Below, piece after piece: positions 15,988 to 24,377 of a stretch of DNA of 59,004 nt (positions are counted from its first letter, which is position 1; every line of letters begins with the position of its first letter). Source of the stretch: a bacterium UBP6_UBA1209 (GTDB lineage Bacteria > UBP6 > UBA1177); assembly GCA_002309575.1 (NCBI GenBank), contig DBXP01000048.1, positions 11,928-70,931 of the forward strand, in the 5' to 3' direction. A program made the position numbers and the translations under genes. Below the pieces are notes generated by a model. It did no database searches, was not told the origin of the DNA, and was given only the letters and a program-made list of their open reading frames with translations.

Positions 15988-18918
15988 CTACTGGTCTTCG
16001 CCTTCGTATGCGGCCTCTTCATCCTTTTCCTTTTTGCCTTTGGTGAAGATGAAGTGCTTCGTCATGACGGTCCTTCTCTCTCTGTCGGCGTTTTCAACGG
16101 TGACTGTGACGTTGTTGTCGTGTTTTACCAGCGTTACCGGGATCGAAAATTCGCCGTTATCGCCTTCGGTCAGGCGTTTGTAGAAGATCTTTTTGTTGTT
16201 GAGGTAGACAAAAACGTCCCTTACATCGTTTCTGCTGACGGAGAACTGAACGTTTACCGCAGCCGAACCGGTCGTTACGGGCGACTTGTCGAAGTTGAGT
16301 TTCGGCATGACGATCGGGTAGTAGACCCCGTATTTCGCCTGTTTTGCCGAAGCGTCCGGATTTTCGGTGACGGCCTGGTTCGAGACCCAGTAGCCGTTTT
16401 CAAGGAGAGTAGCCCCGCCGCAGCTGCCGAGAGCCTTTCTGGTGCCCTTTTCAAGCATTACGCCGAGTTTTTGCTTCATCTCGACCGATTCGAAGAGGGG
16501 AGTATCTTTTTCGAGGAGGACTGCAGCCTTTTTTTCGGCAAATCTGCATAGAGGCTCTTTTTGCGAGATCTCAAGCGTGAAATCGGCCGCGTATTTTGTC
16601 TTGTAGTCGTAGATCGAGACGACCAGCTTCGGGATCCTTCCCTTTTTCAGGTCGGTGAACTTGTTGATCTTGACCGAAAACTCAGCGGTCGTCGATTTGT
16701 CGGGCTCCAGCGTGAACGAGGTGTTTCCGTTGGTGATGAAGATCTCTTCCGAGTTCGCCTGGTTGATGAGGAGCGCCTTTCCCTCGAGTATACCGCCCTT
16801 GCCTGTATTCTTGATGCCGAGCTTGAGTTTCAGCTCCTCGTTTTCGGCGATGATCCCGTCGCGGTTCCCGCTTGTCTCGACGGCGAGAAGGCTGAGCTTG
16901 AGTTCAGGCCGTTCGACAGGTTTCGTTTCAAGCATTATCTTTTCGGATTTGAACTCTTTGCCGGGTTCCGGGGAGTTCAGGTATAGTTTGACCGTTGCCT
17001 CTTCGCTGCGCCACGGTATCGCCTCCGGCAGCTTGACGTTGACGGATCTTTCGACGCTTCCGGTGAAGGTCCCGAAGGGGATCTCCACGTTCCTGAGGTA
17101 TGGGATGGAGGATTCGAGTATGCCGACAAGGTTCTCGACTTCGCCCTCCGCCTCTGCCTTGAAGGTGAGCGTGTGGGTCCTGCCGCCGGTCAGGAGCTTG
17201 TCGCTGAGCATCGTGACCTTGATCGAAGCCTTGTCCGGTGTCTTGAGGGATGTCGCGGACTTCCAGTCGATACCGAAATCCTTGAGCTTCCCGAGGACTG
17301 CGTTCCAGCGAGAATCCTTAATGTTTTCAGCTGCCTGGAATGCGGAGAGCTTGCGCTCGACCATCTCCGATGCGATCTCGACCGCGATATCTATCTCGTC
17401 GTCGCTTCTGAATTCGCCGTGCTTCTCTTTGCGTCTCTCTTCGCGGAGAGTCTTTATGTCCTTGTATTCTTTGAAATATCTGATCTTGATACGCGGAAAT
17501 TCCGGTTTTTTCGGTGCGTACTGGCTGATGATGTGCTCCTCAAGGTCGCTCTCCTTCAGCGCAAGGTCGCCTGAGTCGAAGAGAGAGAGCTTGTCGGAGT
17601 GAACGAATGAGGGGCGCAGCTCGATATCCGGGGTGATCCCGACAGACTGGATCGAAATTTTGCCGGGAGTCAGGTACTGCGCGATGGTGAACTTCAGACC
17701 GCCGCCGTGGGGAAGTGGAGTCAGGTTCTGGACGCTGCCCTTTCCGAAGCTTTTTCTGCCGATGACTGTCGCACGGTTGTTCTTTTTGAGAGCCGCCGCA
17801 ACGATTTCCGTCGCCGAAGCCGAGCCTTCGTTGATCATCACGATCATCGGGATGTCCAGTATATCGCTCCTCTGGGAGTGCGCTTCGTTGGTCTCATCCT
17901 CTTCGTCGCTGACTGTCGAGACGATCTCGCCCTTCGCGAGAAAGAGGTCGCTGATCTTGATAGCCTGCGACAGAAGACCGCCGGAATTGTTCCGCATGTC
18001 GAGGACCAGCGCCTTCATGCCCTGTTTTTTCAGCTTTTCGATCTCCTCCACGAGGGTCGCATAGGTGTTCCCCATGAAGCCGGAGAGGTTGATGTAGCCG
18101 ATCCCCGGTTTCGGCATAGCCGGAAGGACAGACTCGATTTTGATGATTTCGCGTGTCAGGGTGAAGGTCAGGAGATCCGGGATGCCGGCACGTCTGATCC
18201 TGATCGTGACATCGGTCCCGGGCTCGCCGCGCATCCTTTCGACAGCCTTGTCGAGCGGCATGTTGATCGTCGATTCGTCGTTGATCTGCACGATCACGTC
18301 GTTTGCCTCCAGACCTGCTCTGGTCGCAGGGGTCCCCTGCATCGGCGAGATGATCGTCAGCTCGTTGTCGTCGTTTTTGCCGATAACGATCCCGAGTCCG
18401 CCGAAGCTGCCTTCGGTCGAGTTGTTGAACTCCTCGAAATCACGCGGGGTGAATGCGTAGGAGTGCGGGTCGAGCTTTTTCAGGATGCCGTTGATGGCTG
18501 TGTATTCAAGCTCGTTTATCTCGAGCGGAGGCTCCGGGACATAGTTTTTTTCAAAGAGTGCATATACCTGGCGCAGGACGTTTACGATGTCGATGATATC
18601 CTTCATCCGTCTGACAGGAACGACGAAATTCTGGTTGTAAATCTGGACATTTACGCGTTTTGCAGCTTTGTCGTAGGCAATGACAGATTCCGGGATCTCC
18701 TCCTGGATCGCGTTCAGTGCCTCGGAAAAGAGGTCGTCGATCCTGATCTTCGACTTGTCGAGATAGCTGTTCTTTATTACCCTGAGCGCATAAAAGGTCA
18801 CCTCGCCCTGGGAGATCGAATAGGGACGGTCCAGCGTTCTCAGACGGGTCCCGAAGAAATCGGCGTTGAGAGCGATCGTAACAAGCAGGATCAAACCAAT
18901 GAGAATCTTTTTTTTCAT
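15988..18918 (-). CDS. S41 carboxyl-terminal processing protease with PDZ and long C-terminal extension
   Basis: A 976-residue CtpA-like protease. The N-terminal hydrophobic segment (ILIGLILLVTIAL) is a signal or anchor. The PDZ domain spans about 165-255. The S41 catalytic core spans about 260-430, with Ser366 in NEGSASATE and Lys393 in SFGKGSVQ. Typical CtpA proteins end near 400-480 residues. Here some 500 more follow, including beta-rich segments (LKLKLGIKNTGKGG) like adhesion-type domains, and a Lys/Glu-rich tail. It works in the periplasm on protein C-termini. It is the last gene of the operon from 24318, starting 8 bp after a membrane-protein gene, which ties it to that system. Confidence 0.93.
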   Translation of the reverse strand: MKKKILIGLILLVTIALNADFFGTRLRTLDRPYSISQGEVTFYALRVIKNSYLDKSKIRIDDLFSEALNAIQEEIPESVIAYDKAAKRVNVQIYNQNFVVPVRRMKDIIDIVNVLRQVYALFEKNYVPEPPLEINELEYTAINGILKKLDPHSYAFTPRDFEEFNNSTEGSFGGLGIVIGKNDDNELTIISPMQGTPATRAGLEANDVIVQINDESTINMPLDKAVERMRGEPGTDVTIRIRRAGIPDLLTFTLTREIIKIESVLPAMPKPGIGYINLSGFMGNTYATLVEEIEKLKKQGMKALVLDMRNNSGGLLSQAIKISDLFLAKGEIVSTVSDEEDETNEAHSQRSDILDIPMIVMINEGSASATEIVAAALKKNNRATVIGRKSFGKGSVQNLTPLPHGGGLKFTIAQYLTPGKISIQSVGITPDIELRPSFVHSDKLSLFDSGDLALKESDLEEHIISQYAPKKPEFPRIKIRYFKEYKDIKTLREERRKEKHGEFRSDDEIDIAVEIASEMVERKLSAFQAAENIKDSRWNAVLGKLKDFGIDWKSATSLKTPDKASIKVTMLSDKLLTGGRTHTLTFKAEAEGEVENLVGILESSIPYLRNVEIPFGTFTGSVERSVNVKLPEAIPWRSEEATVKLYLNSPEPGKEFKSEKIMLETKPVERPELKLSLLAVETSGNRDGIIAENEELKLKLGIKNTGKGGILEGKALLINQANSEEIFITNGNTSFTLEPDKSTTAEFSVKINKFTDLKKGRIPKLVVSIYDYKTKYAADFTLEISQKEPLCRFAEKKAAVLLEKDTPLFESVEMKQKLGVMLEKGTRKALGSCGGATLLENGYWVSNQAVTENPDASAKQAKYGVYYPIVMPKLNFDKSPVTTGSAAVNVQFSVSRNDVRDVFVYLNNKKIFYKRLTEGDNGEFSIPVTLVKHDNNVTVTVENADRERRTVMTKHFIFTKGKKEKDEEAAYEGEDQ

Positions 18919-18926
18919 ATCTGCAC

Positions 18927-19583
18927 CTATGATGTAAGTTGTAGTATCAGCTGTATGATAACATTGAATCTTCCTATAAACAATATCAGTCTGGAGACAA
19001 GGGCGTAACCGAAAACTGTCCCGACGGCAGCGAGCAGGAAGAGGCGTCCGACCTCGCCGACAGAGTATATGACGCGGTTTCCTATCTTGTGCCTTGCGAC
19101 CAGGAACCAGAGCACCGAAACGACGTTTATCACACTCAGGACCGCGTTGAGCGTAAGATCCCAGCGGATCGAACCGTCGGCGTTGAGCGAGACCATCGGC
19201 ACGATGGAAGCCCTGATCATTTCGCGAAGGAAAGCCGAGAAGTATAGCGGAGCGTTGAGCGCCAGGGAGATGACCAGAATAAAGGCTGAGGGCAGGTAGA
19301 CCGCCTCAGATATTTTTGCCCAAGGTCCTGTCGTCTTCTGCGGCAGGAATAAAAGCAGTCCTAATAAAACCGGTATGACAAGCCAAGCCTGGTCGCCTGT
19401 CGCCGATTCCAGGGTCGGGATTATAACTGAAAAGATCAGAACAGCGGCAAAGTAGCCGGCAGAGATGCCGATCAGCAGCGATTCTGCCAGACGGAAAAGG
19501 AAGTTTCTTCCCAGAAGCCCGGAGAATACGATAAGTGTCAGCAGAAGTGCGGTGATGTTGCTTACGCTGTTTAATATATTCAT
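18927..19583 (-). CDS. Polytopic membrane protein of the MutL-like cluster
   Basis: 218 residues with about six hydrophobic spans (for example NITALLLTLIVFSGLLG, AGYFAAVLIFSVIIP, LVIPVLLGLLLFLP, VYLPSAFILVISLAL, LSVINVVSVLWFLVA, LFLLAAVGTVFGYALV). No catalytic motif is visible. Its start overlaps the stop of the 301-residue gene by 4 bp, and it is followed after 8 bp by the S41 protease. Function unknown; a membrane partner of the other cluster products is inferred. Confidence 0.8.
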   Translation of the reverse strand: MNILNSVSNITALLLTLIVFSGLLGRNFLFRLAESLLIGISAGYFAAVLIFSVIIPTLESATGDQAWLVIPVLLGLLLFLPQKTTGPWAKISEAVYLPSAFILVISLALNAPLYFSAFLREMIRASIVPMVSLNADGSIRWDLTLNAVLSVINVVSVLWFLVARHKIGNRVIYSVGEVGRLFLLAAVGTVFGYALVSRLILFIGRFNVIIQLILQLTS

Positions 19584-20485
19584 TTCCTGCCTCTGACAAA
19601 ACTTGATAATGCGGAGACAAAAACCAGGAGCAGAATGTATATCAGGCTCCAGCGGAAGATCTTGTCTGATTCGCTTTCGTATTCGCTCAGCCGTATCTGG
19701 TTCTTGAAATGCGATATCGATTTGTAACCGCCTATAAATCCGTCAAGATAGACCCCGTCGAACGGAATATAGGCCGGAACTATGTCGGTAGTGCAGAAAG
19801 CCGCCTTTTTTATCGGCTGGCTGCTGAAAAAGGATAGGGCGACGATTGCCGGGACACCGTCGAAGGTGCGCGATGAAAACTCGATGACCATCGAATAATC
19901 CGAAAGGTCGTCTATTTTTTCCATCGCAAGCTGTTTTTTTGTCGATGCATTGAAAACATCCTTTTCGGCGAAGTCGGCGAAGTCGTTGGCGACCATGTAG
20001 GATGCGATGGAATCTCCCACCGCGTAGCCCAGATGGGTGTAGTTGCGGTTGTAGATGAAGTTGTCCTTTCCGATGTTTCCACGCTCGATGGCTCTCTCCA
20101 GTGCGAGGAAGGAGGACTCGATCCCGGTCGGTGTCATTGAAATGAATGATATAGAAACGTTCCTTTGCGCGAGGTAGGTTATGAGCATCGCGAGAGCGGG
20201 TTCAAGTTCGTATTTTGCCTCAGGACCGAAATTCACAAGGATCAGAACGTGCGTGTTCTGAGGGATTTCTTTAATGATATCGATTGAATGTTTGACGTTA
20301 GGGCTTATATCGTTTTCAGAGTAGAGCGGCACGTTCCGGCTGTTTTTGATGGTTTCGGCATCCGGCTCGAAGACGTAGAAAAAGAGAAAACGGAAGAGGA
20401 TCATCAGAAGGATCGGCAGGATAAGGGTCCTGTTCGAAACCGAGATCTCGGATTTAAAGAGGTTTCTCATCCGTTTCCCGCTCAT
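19580..20485 (-). CDS. Membrane-anchored protein of the MutL-like cluster
   Basis: 301 residues with one hydrophobic span near the N-terminus (ILPILLMILFRFLFFYVF) and one near the C-terminus (WSLIYILLLVFVSALSSF). Between them lies a Rossmann-like alpha/beta domain (HVLILVNFGPEAKYE, ISFISMTPTGIES, YTHLGYAVGDSIAS, DYSMVIEFS). I recall similar proteins with the same alternation of motifs and a Gly-Gly-Tyr/Leu-Lys element (here GFIGGYKSISHF), annotated only as membrane proteins and found beside MutL-like genes in other phyla. That recollection needs a search. Three bases separate it from the 445-residue gene. Confidence 0.8.
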   Translation of the reverse strand: MSGKRMRNLFKSEISVSNRTLILPILLMILFRFLFFYVFEPDAETIKNSRNVPLYSENDISPNVKHSIDIIKEIPQNTHVLILVNFGPEAKYELEPALAMLITYLAQRNVSISFISMTPTGIESSFLALERAIERGNIGKDNFIYNRNYTHLGYAVGDSIASYMVANDFADFAEKDVFNASTKKQLAMEKIDDLSDYSMVIEFSSRTFDGVPAIVALSFFSSQPIKKAAFCTTDIVPAYIPFDGVYLDGFIGGYKSISHFKNQIRLSEYESESDKIFRWSLIYILLLVFVSALSSFVRGRK

Positions 20486-20488
20486 TGT

Positions 20489-21826
20489 CTAATCCCTCGA
20501 AAACAGGTTGGAGTAGAAGTGGTCTACGGCGAAGTAGAGAAGCCCGATCGCGACCCCTATGGAGAGTGCGCGGAATACCGGAACTGCCAGAACGTTCATC
20601 ATCCAGTCTGCCGAGAGCGGTCCCGCCCAGCCTTCCGGAAGGATCATTGTGATAAGCGATGCGTAGCCCGGAACGAAATCAAGAAGCGTGAGGCAGAAGG
20701 CGAAGGCTATAACATAATAAGAATATGCCCTCGTCGAGAAGAGCTTGAAGGCTATCGAGAGCATCGATACCAGAAGCAGCGCCGCGAATGACGAGAAGAG
20801 CGGGGCGAAGGCGTAGCGGTAGATCCAGCGCAGGATGCCCTTCATCTGCGGATTCGCCGTGGTCTCGATCCGCATAAATTCCGCAGCGATCTTCGACAGC
20901 GTCTCTTTTTTTACGTGCCCGCCTCCGGTTTTGTCCGGAAGAGCTGCAATGACAATGTCCGAAGTGGCTATCAGGGCCGCGATATCGGAATTATCCTTTC
21001 TGTATGTTATGAAGCTGCTGTAATCCGGCGGGAGTTCTTTGTCGCGCATCTCCTTGAACCATGCGGCGAGGATCTCTCCGCTGTGCTCGATTTTCCGGTT
21101 GTTGATGAAGAGATCGTCAAATTTCATGTTCGGCGCGAACGACATCTTTTTTGTGTATGCTATTTCGTTGTCGAACCACTTTTTCGTCTCGTTGGCGATC
21201 GGGAGCATTGCCGCGATGACATCGATATCGGTATCCCTGACCTCTCTTTTTATCCCGTTCAGAAGTCTCTTCTCGTCGTCGCTCAAAAAGATGATGTCCG
21301 GTGATTTGCTGATAAGGTTTTCCTTTAAGATCATTACATATTTTGCCCGTGTCAGGTTCGCATCGGAAAGCATTTCCTCTGTCGCTGTGAAATCGGGCGA
21401 GATCTGGCGCGCAAGATAGAGGACGAGCTTTTTCTTTGCCGGAAATTTGGAGAAGTAGCCGTCTTCGTTGATCATTATTTCCGAAGTCTTTACAAGGAAG
21501 CTCGAGTGTTCTCTGATTATGTTGTCGAAGGTGTAGTTGCCCTGGAACCAGTCAAAAAAGCTTACGGAGAAGGTGAAGACAGCTGCTATGACGATTACTA
21601 TCGAGTTGAAGTGCAGCTGCGAGAAATTTTTGTTGAATCTTATGGAACTCATCTCTTTCCAGATGAACCTTCCGAAGCCCGCAAGGATAGCGAACGCAGC
21701 CGTTATCTGCGCCCAAGTGGTGAAAAAAGTAAGCAGTTCCCGGCCGATACCGGAGGACATGACGAGGAACGAAAGTCCTATGAAAACGGTAAATATTATG
21801 ACAAGGATCCTTACTTTTATCTTCAC
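20489..21826 (-). CDS. Large membrane protein of the MutL-like cluster
   Basis: 445 residues. Three hydrophobic spans lie near the N-terminus (RILVIIFTVFIGLSFLVM, ITAAFAILAGFGRFIW, SIVIVIAAVFTFSVSFF). A soluble domain of about 220 residues follows, and then three or four C-terminal spans (FSSFAALLLVSMLSIAF, YYVIAFAFCLTLLDFV, LSIGVAIGLLYFAV). The soluble part shows no known catalytic signature. It overlaps its upstream neighbour by 4 bp. The layout of membrane bundles around a soluble domain matches the neighbours and suggests one membrane complex. Function unknown. Confidence 0.8.
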   Translation of the reverse strand: MKIKVRILVIIFTVFIGLSFLVMSSGIGRELLTFFTTWAQITAAFAILAGFGRFIWKEMSSIRFNKNFSQLHFNSIVIVIAAVFTFSVSFFDWFQGNYTFDNIIREHSSFLVKTSEIMINEDGYFSKFPAKKKLVLYLARQISPDFTATEEMLSDANLTRAKYVMILKENLISKSPDIIFLSDDEKRLLNGIKREVRDTDIDVIAAMLPIANETKKWFDNEIAYTKKMSFAPNMKFDDLFINNRKIEHSGEILAAWFKEMRDKELPPDYSSFITYRKDNSDIAALIATSDIVIAALPDKTGGGHVKKETLSKIAAEFMRIETTANPQMKGILRWIYRYAFAPLFSSFAALLLVSMLSIAFKLFSTRAYSYYVIAFAFCLTLLDFVPGYASLITMILPEGWAGPLSADWMMNVLAVPVFRALSIGVAIGLLYFAVDHFYSNLFSRD

Positions 21827-22623
21827 CGGATCACCTCGAAAGTCTTGATGATTGAGAGTGAAAGTATGATGACGGAGAGTATCAGAAGGAAGAGATAGAC
21901 TCCGTCCGTGTTCAGTGTCCTGCTGCCTGTTATCCGTTTCATCTGGCTCTCGAGAAGGAAGGGTTCAACTGAGATCAGGCACTTTTTCCCGTTGACGGCA
22001 TCAAGAAAGAAGCTTTGTATTCCGTCGGCGAAGACGATGCTCCTGCTGTTTTGATTCATCCTTAGATTGTCGCTTCCCGAAAAGAGGGAGCTGTCCGATG
22101 ACTCGACAGTCAGCGGCGTTGTGTCGAAGTGTCTCCGGTAGGTCGTATAAAACGATGGAGAGGCGTTGTTTGCCGGGACAAATCTTATGTGCCCTCTGCC
22201 CTCCTGACCGTTGGAGAGGAGCGAAAACTCAAGAGGAACGGTCGTCGAAACCGAGTTGTCCTCTTCAGTCGAGGTCAGTATTTCGTCAATGAAAGTAGTC
22301 GTGACGAAGAGGAGCGGATGCGTCTTGGATTCGATGGAGTTGTTGAAGGCGACACGGTTGCTGTCCTCGTCGACGATTGACTTGATGTAGTTCAAAATAC
22401 CTGACGATTCCAAATCGTTGCTTCTGGAATCGGCGGTGGAGAGCAGGAAAAGGTTTTTGATAAATTTCATAAACCCTGATCCTTTGCCTTCCTCTTTTTT
22501 CACGCGGTTCATGAAGATTGTCGAGACCGCTATCACGGCTGAAAAGATGGCGAAAAAGAGGATTATGTCAAAGCTGTCGAGCTCATATAGGGTTTGTTGC
22601 CCGGTTATCAGTGTATCAGCCAT
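21823..22623 (-). CDS. Bitopic membrane protein of the MutL-like cluster
   Basis: 266 residues from the ATG at 22623, which overlaps the end of the MutL-like gene by 8 bp. An open frame continues upstream to 22770, but that part is inside the MutL-like coding region in another frame and is not used. One span follows the N-terminus (IILFFAIFSAVIAVSTIFM) and one is near the C-terminus (VYLFLLILSVIILSLSII). The domain between them is mixed alpha/beta with no recognised motif. Function unknown; its coupling to the neighbours implies a shared complex. Confidence 0.78.
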   Translation of the reverse strand: MADTLITGQQTLYELDSFDIILFFAIFSAVIAVSTIFMNRVKKEEGKGSGFMKFIKNLFLLSTADSRSNDLESSGILNYIKSIVDEDSNRVAFNNSIESKTHPLLFVTTTFIDEILTSTEEDNSVSTTVPLEFSLLSNGQEGRGHIRFVPANNASPSFYTTYRRHFDTTPLTVESSDSSLFSGSDNLRMNQNSRSIVFADGIQSFFLDAVNGKKCLISVEPFLLESQMKRITGSRTLNTDGVYLFLLILSVIILSLSIIKTFEVIR

Positions 22624-24058
22624 TTCTTCCCTTATTCCTGAGGTCAAAAACAAACAGCTTGCCGGCATCCTTCGAATGGAAGGTTTCGGCACTCTTTTCA
22701 TCGTCGAGGAAGACCTTCTCCTCTGCGTAGACCTCGACAACTGAATGGGGTGCAACTTCGATATACTCAATTTCTCCCCATTTTAAAGTCCTGTCCTCCT
22801 TTTTTTCACCGACGATCTCCAGCGTGAGCGCCGGCTTTCCGAAGTCGAATTTTCCCTCCGGGGTGATCAGCCAGCCGGATTTAAGTTCGTTGTTGTCGGA
22901 AAATACGTCTATGTAGGAGTTTGTCGTCCTGTCGCATATGTAGATAGAGGCGACGGCAGTCAAAAAGCCGGTGGAGTCGAAGATAAACTCGACAGTCGGC
23001 TGGTTGTGTATGATCTTTGTCAGGATCGATATGAATTTATTCAGATCCACACCTTTTGTCAGTGATATCCCTATAACTTTGTCGGGAAGGAAATCGCTTC
23101 TGGCGTTTTTTCTGACGATCGGAAGTACGCGGTGAAGCCCCTCGTCTTCGTCGAATATCGTCTGGCGTTTCGTGAAGAGTCCGTTGTAGGCGCTCTCGAA
23201 ATGCTCCTCCGGGATATTTTCGATCGATTCGGCGATCGCATAGTTGCGGAACACCGGTTCGACATCGCCCCTTTCGACAGTCGAGATGAGCGAATAGTCG
23301 TCGTTGAAGACGAAGGAGAGCGCGCTTGTTCTTCTCCTGAGACAGTAAAGCTCGCTGATTTTGGGAAGGATCTCCGGTATTTTCAATATGATATTGCTTT
23401 TCTTGGCTTCGGCCTGGGTGATCGAATTGTCATGCTTGGTGTCGCCCTGATAATAGGAGGATTCCAGATCCATGACGTTCTCGCGGATGATCACGTCGTT
23501 GTTTTTTGCATAGTGCGAAAGTTCGCGGACGGCACATTCCCTGGAGAGTTTGCTGCCGGCGAAGATTATCGTCGGTCTGTTCTGAGTCGCGCTCAGGTTT
23601 ACCGCTATGTTGCCGATCATGCGGTCGAGGCGCGTGCTTTTTGCGTCGTCGTAGCCTCCGGCGATAACGAGAAAGTCGATATTGTCAAAGTCCGAAGGCT
23701 TGAAATCGTCGTAGCTCGTCATACGCTTTTTGACATCCAGCAGAAGCGACCATGCGAGCTGCTCGGCGAGCTTCATAGAACCCTCGATGCTGATACCTGA
23801 AACGGCAGCTGTGAGAAGCGGCTCGTCGATGACTATGCCGCTGATTTTATTGACTGTTCCCATCGGGTCGACCTTCTCTTTGCGGCGCTCGAATATGGCT
23901 TTTGTCCTATCTCTGAGATAATCCTGAGTATAATCCTGAGGCAGATCCTCGGTCTGTATCTGCAGTATTTTGCGTCCTCCGGTGAAGTCGGTCTCGATGA
24001 AGAAGCTTCTGAGTTTGCCCTTTGTTACGAGAAATGATGTGAAGAGTGTGAGGCTCAT
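22616..24058 (-). CDS. Divergent MutL-like protein (glutamate mutase L family, ASKHA-type fold)
   Basis: 480 residues from the ATG at 24058, which overlaps the upstream stop by 4 bp. Features of the MutL family are present: FLVIAGGYDDAK near residue 140 matches the AGG-x-DG element, followed by PTIIFAGS and IIRENVMDLES. The C-terminus carries EIEYIEVAPHSVVEV and a terminal LFVFDLRNKGR, resembling the IEVIPLP and GLIIDARGRP ends of MutL paralogs. MutL proteins are thought to act as ATP-dependent chaperone-like partners of adenosylcobalamin mutases. No mutase subunits are encoded here, and the neighbours are membrane proteins, so another client is likely. Assignment is by motif memory. Confidence 0.6.
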   Translation of the reverse strand: MSLTLFTSFLVTKGKLRSFFIETDFTGGRKILQIQTEDLPQDYTQDYLRDRTKAIFERRKEKVDPMGTVNKISGIVIDEPLLTAAVSGISIEGSMKLAEQLAWSLLLDVKKRMTSYDDFKPSDFDNIDFLVIAGGYDDAKSTRLDRMIGNIAVNLSATQNRPTIIFAGSKLSRECAVRELSHYAKNNDVIIRENVMDLESSYYQGDTKHDNSITQAEAKKSNIILKIPEILPKISELYCLRRRTSALSFVFNDDYSLISTVERGDVEPVFRNYAIAESIENIPEEHFESAYNGLFTKRQTIFDEDEGLHRVLPIVRKNARSDFLPDKVIGISLTKGVDLNKFISILTKIIHNQPTVEFIFDSTGFLTAVASIYICDRTTNSYIDVFSDNNELKSGWLITPEGKFDFGKPALTLEIVGEKKEDRTLKWGEIEYIEVAPHSVVEVYAEEKVFLDDEKSAETFHSKDAGKLFVFDLRNKGRNG

Positions 24059-24318
24059 TTCTTTAACGCCTCCTCGAGAGCCTGCCAAGCTTCGTCTCTT
24101 GAAGAGAAATCATCGATTTTATTGGCTAAAGTGCTGCCGAACAGAAGCCCCAGAATCGGAGTCGATACCGAAAGGAGCGCATTGACGGGCCGCTGGATTA
24201 TACCGAAGGTCTGCAGAAAGATGAGAACGGGCATATCCAGACCCTTCGACTTCAGAAGTTCGGCGCTCTCCTTCGGGTCAAAAAGGGTGTTCAAAATTTT
24301 ATCGGCATCACTCTTCAT
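24055..24318 (-). CDS. Small helical protein opening the MutL-like operon
   Basis: 87 residues from the ATG at 24318, six bases after a GGAG. A TTG/ATG start at 24333 is possible but less well spaced. The middle is hydrophobic (VLIFLQTFGIIQRPVNALL, ILGLLFGSTLA) with charged ends, suggesting a small membrane-associated helical protein. No family recognised. It overlaps the MutL-like gene by 4 bp and is the first gene of the seven-gene unit. Confidence 0.7.
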   Translation of the reverse strand: MKSDADKILNTLFDPKESAELLKSKGLDMPVLIFLQTFGIIQRPVNALLSVSTPILGLLFGSTLANKIDDFSSRDEAWQALEEALKK

Positions 24319-24377
24319 CGCACACTCCAACATAACTGCATAGGCTAATAAAAAACGAGCCTGCAGTCAAACTCAAA

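Noticed and set aside
17707..19008. 433-residue open frame antisense to the S41 protease
   Set aside because: The opposite strand has an unambiguous catalytic protease. This frame is Arg/Asp/Val-rich and lacks a ribosome site, as expected of an antisense shadow.
22624..22770. Upstream extension of the 266-residue membrane protein
   Set aside because: It lies within the MutL-like coding region in another frame, is Ser/Arg-rich, and the internal ATG overlap gives a typical coupled start.
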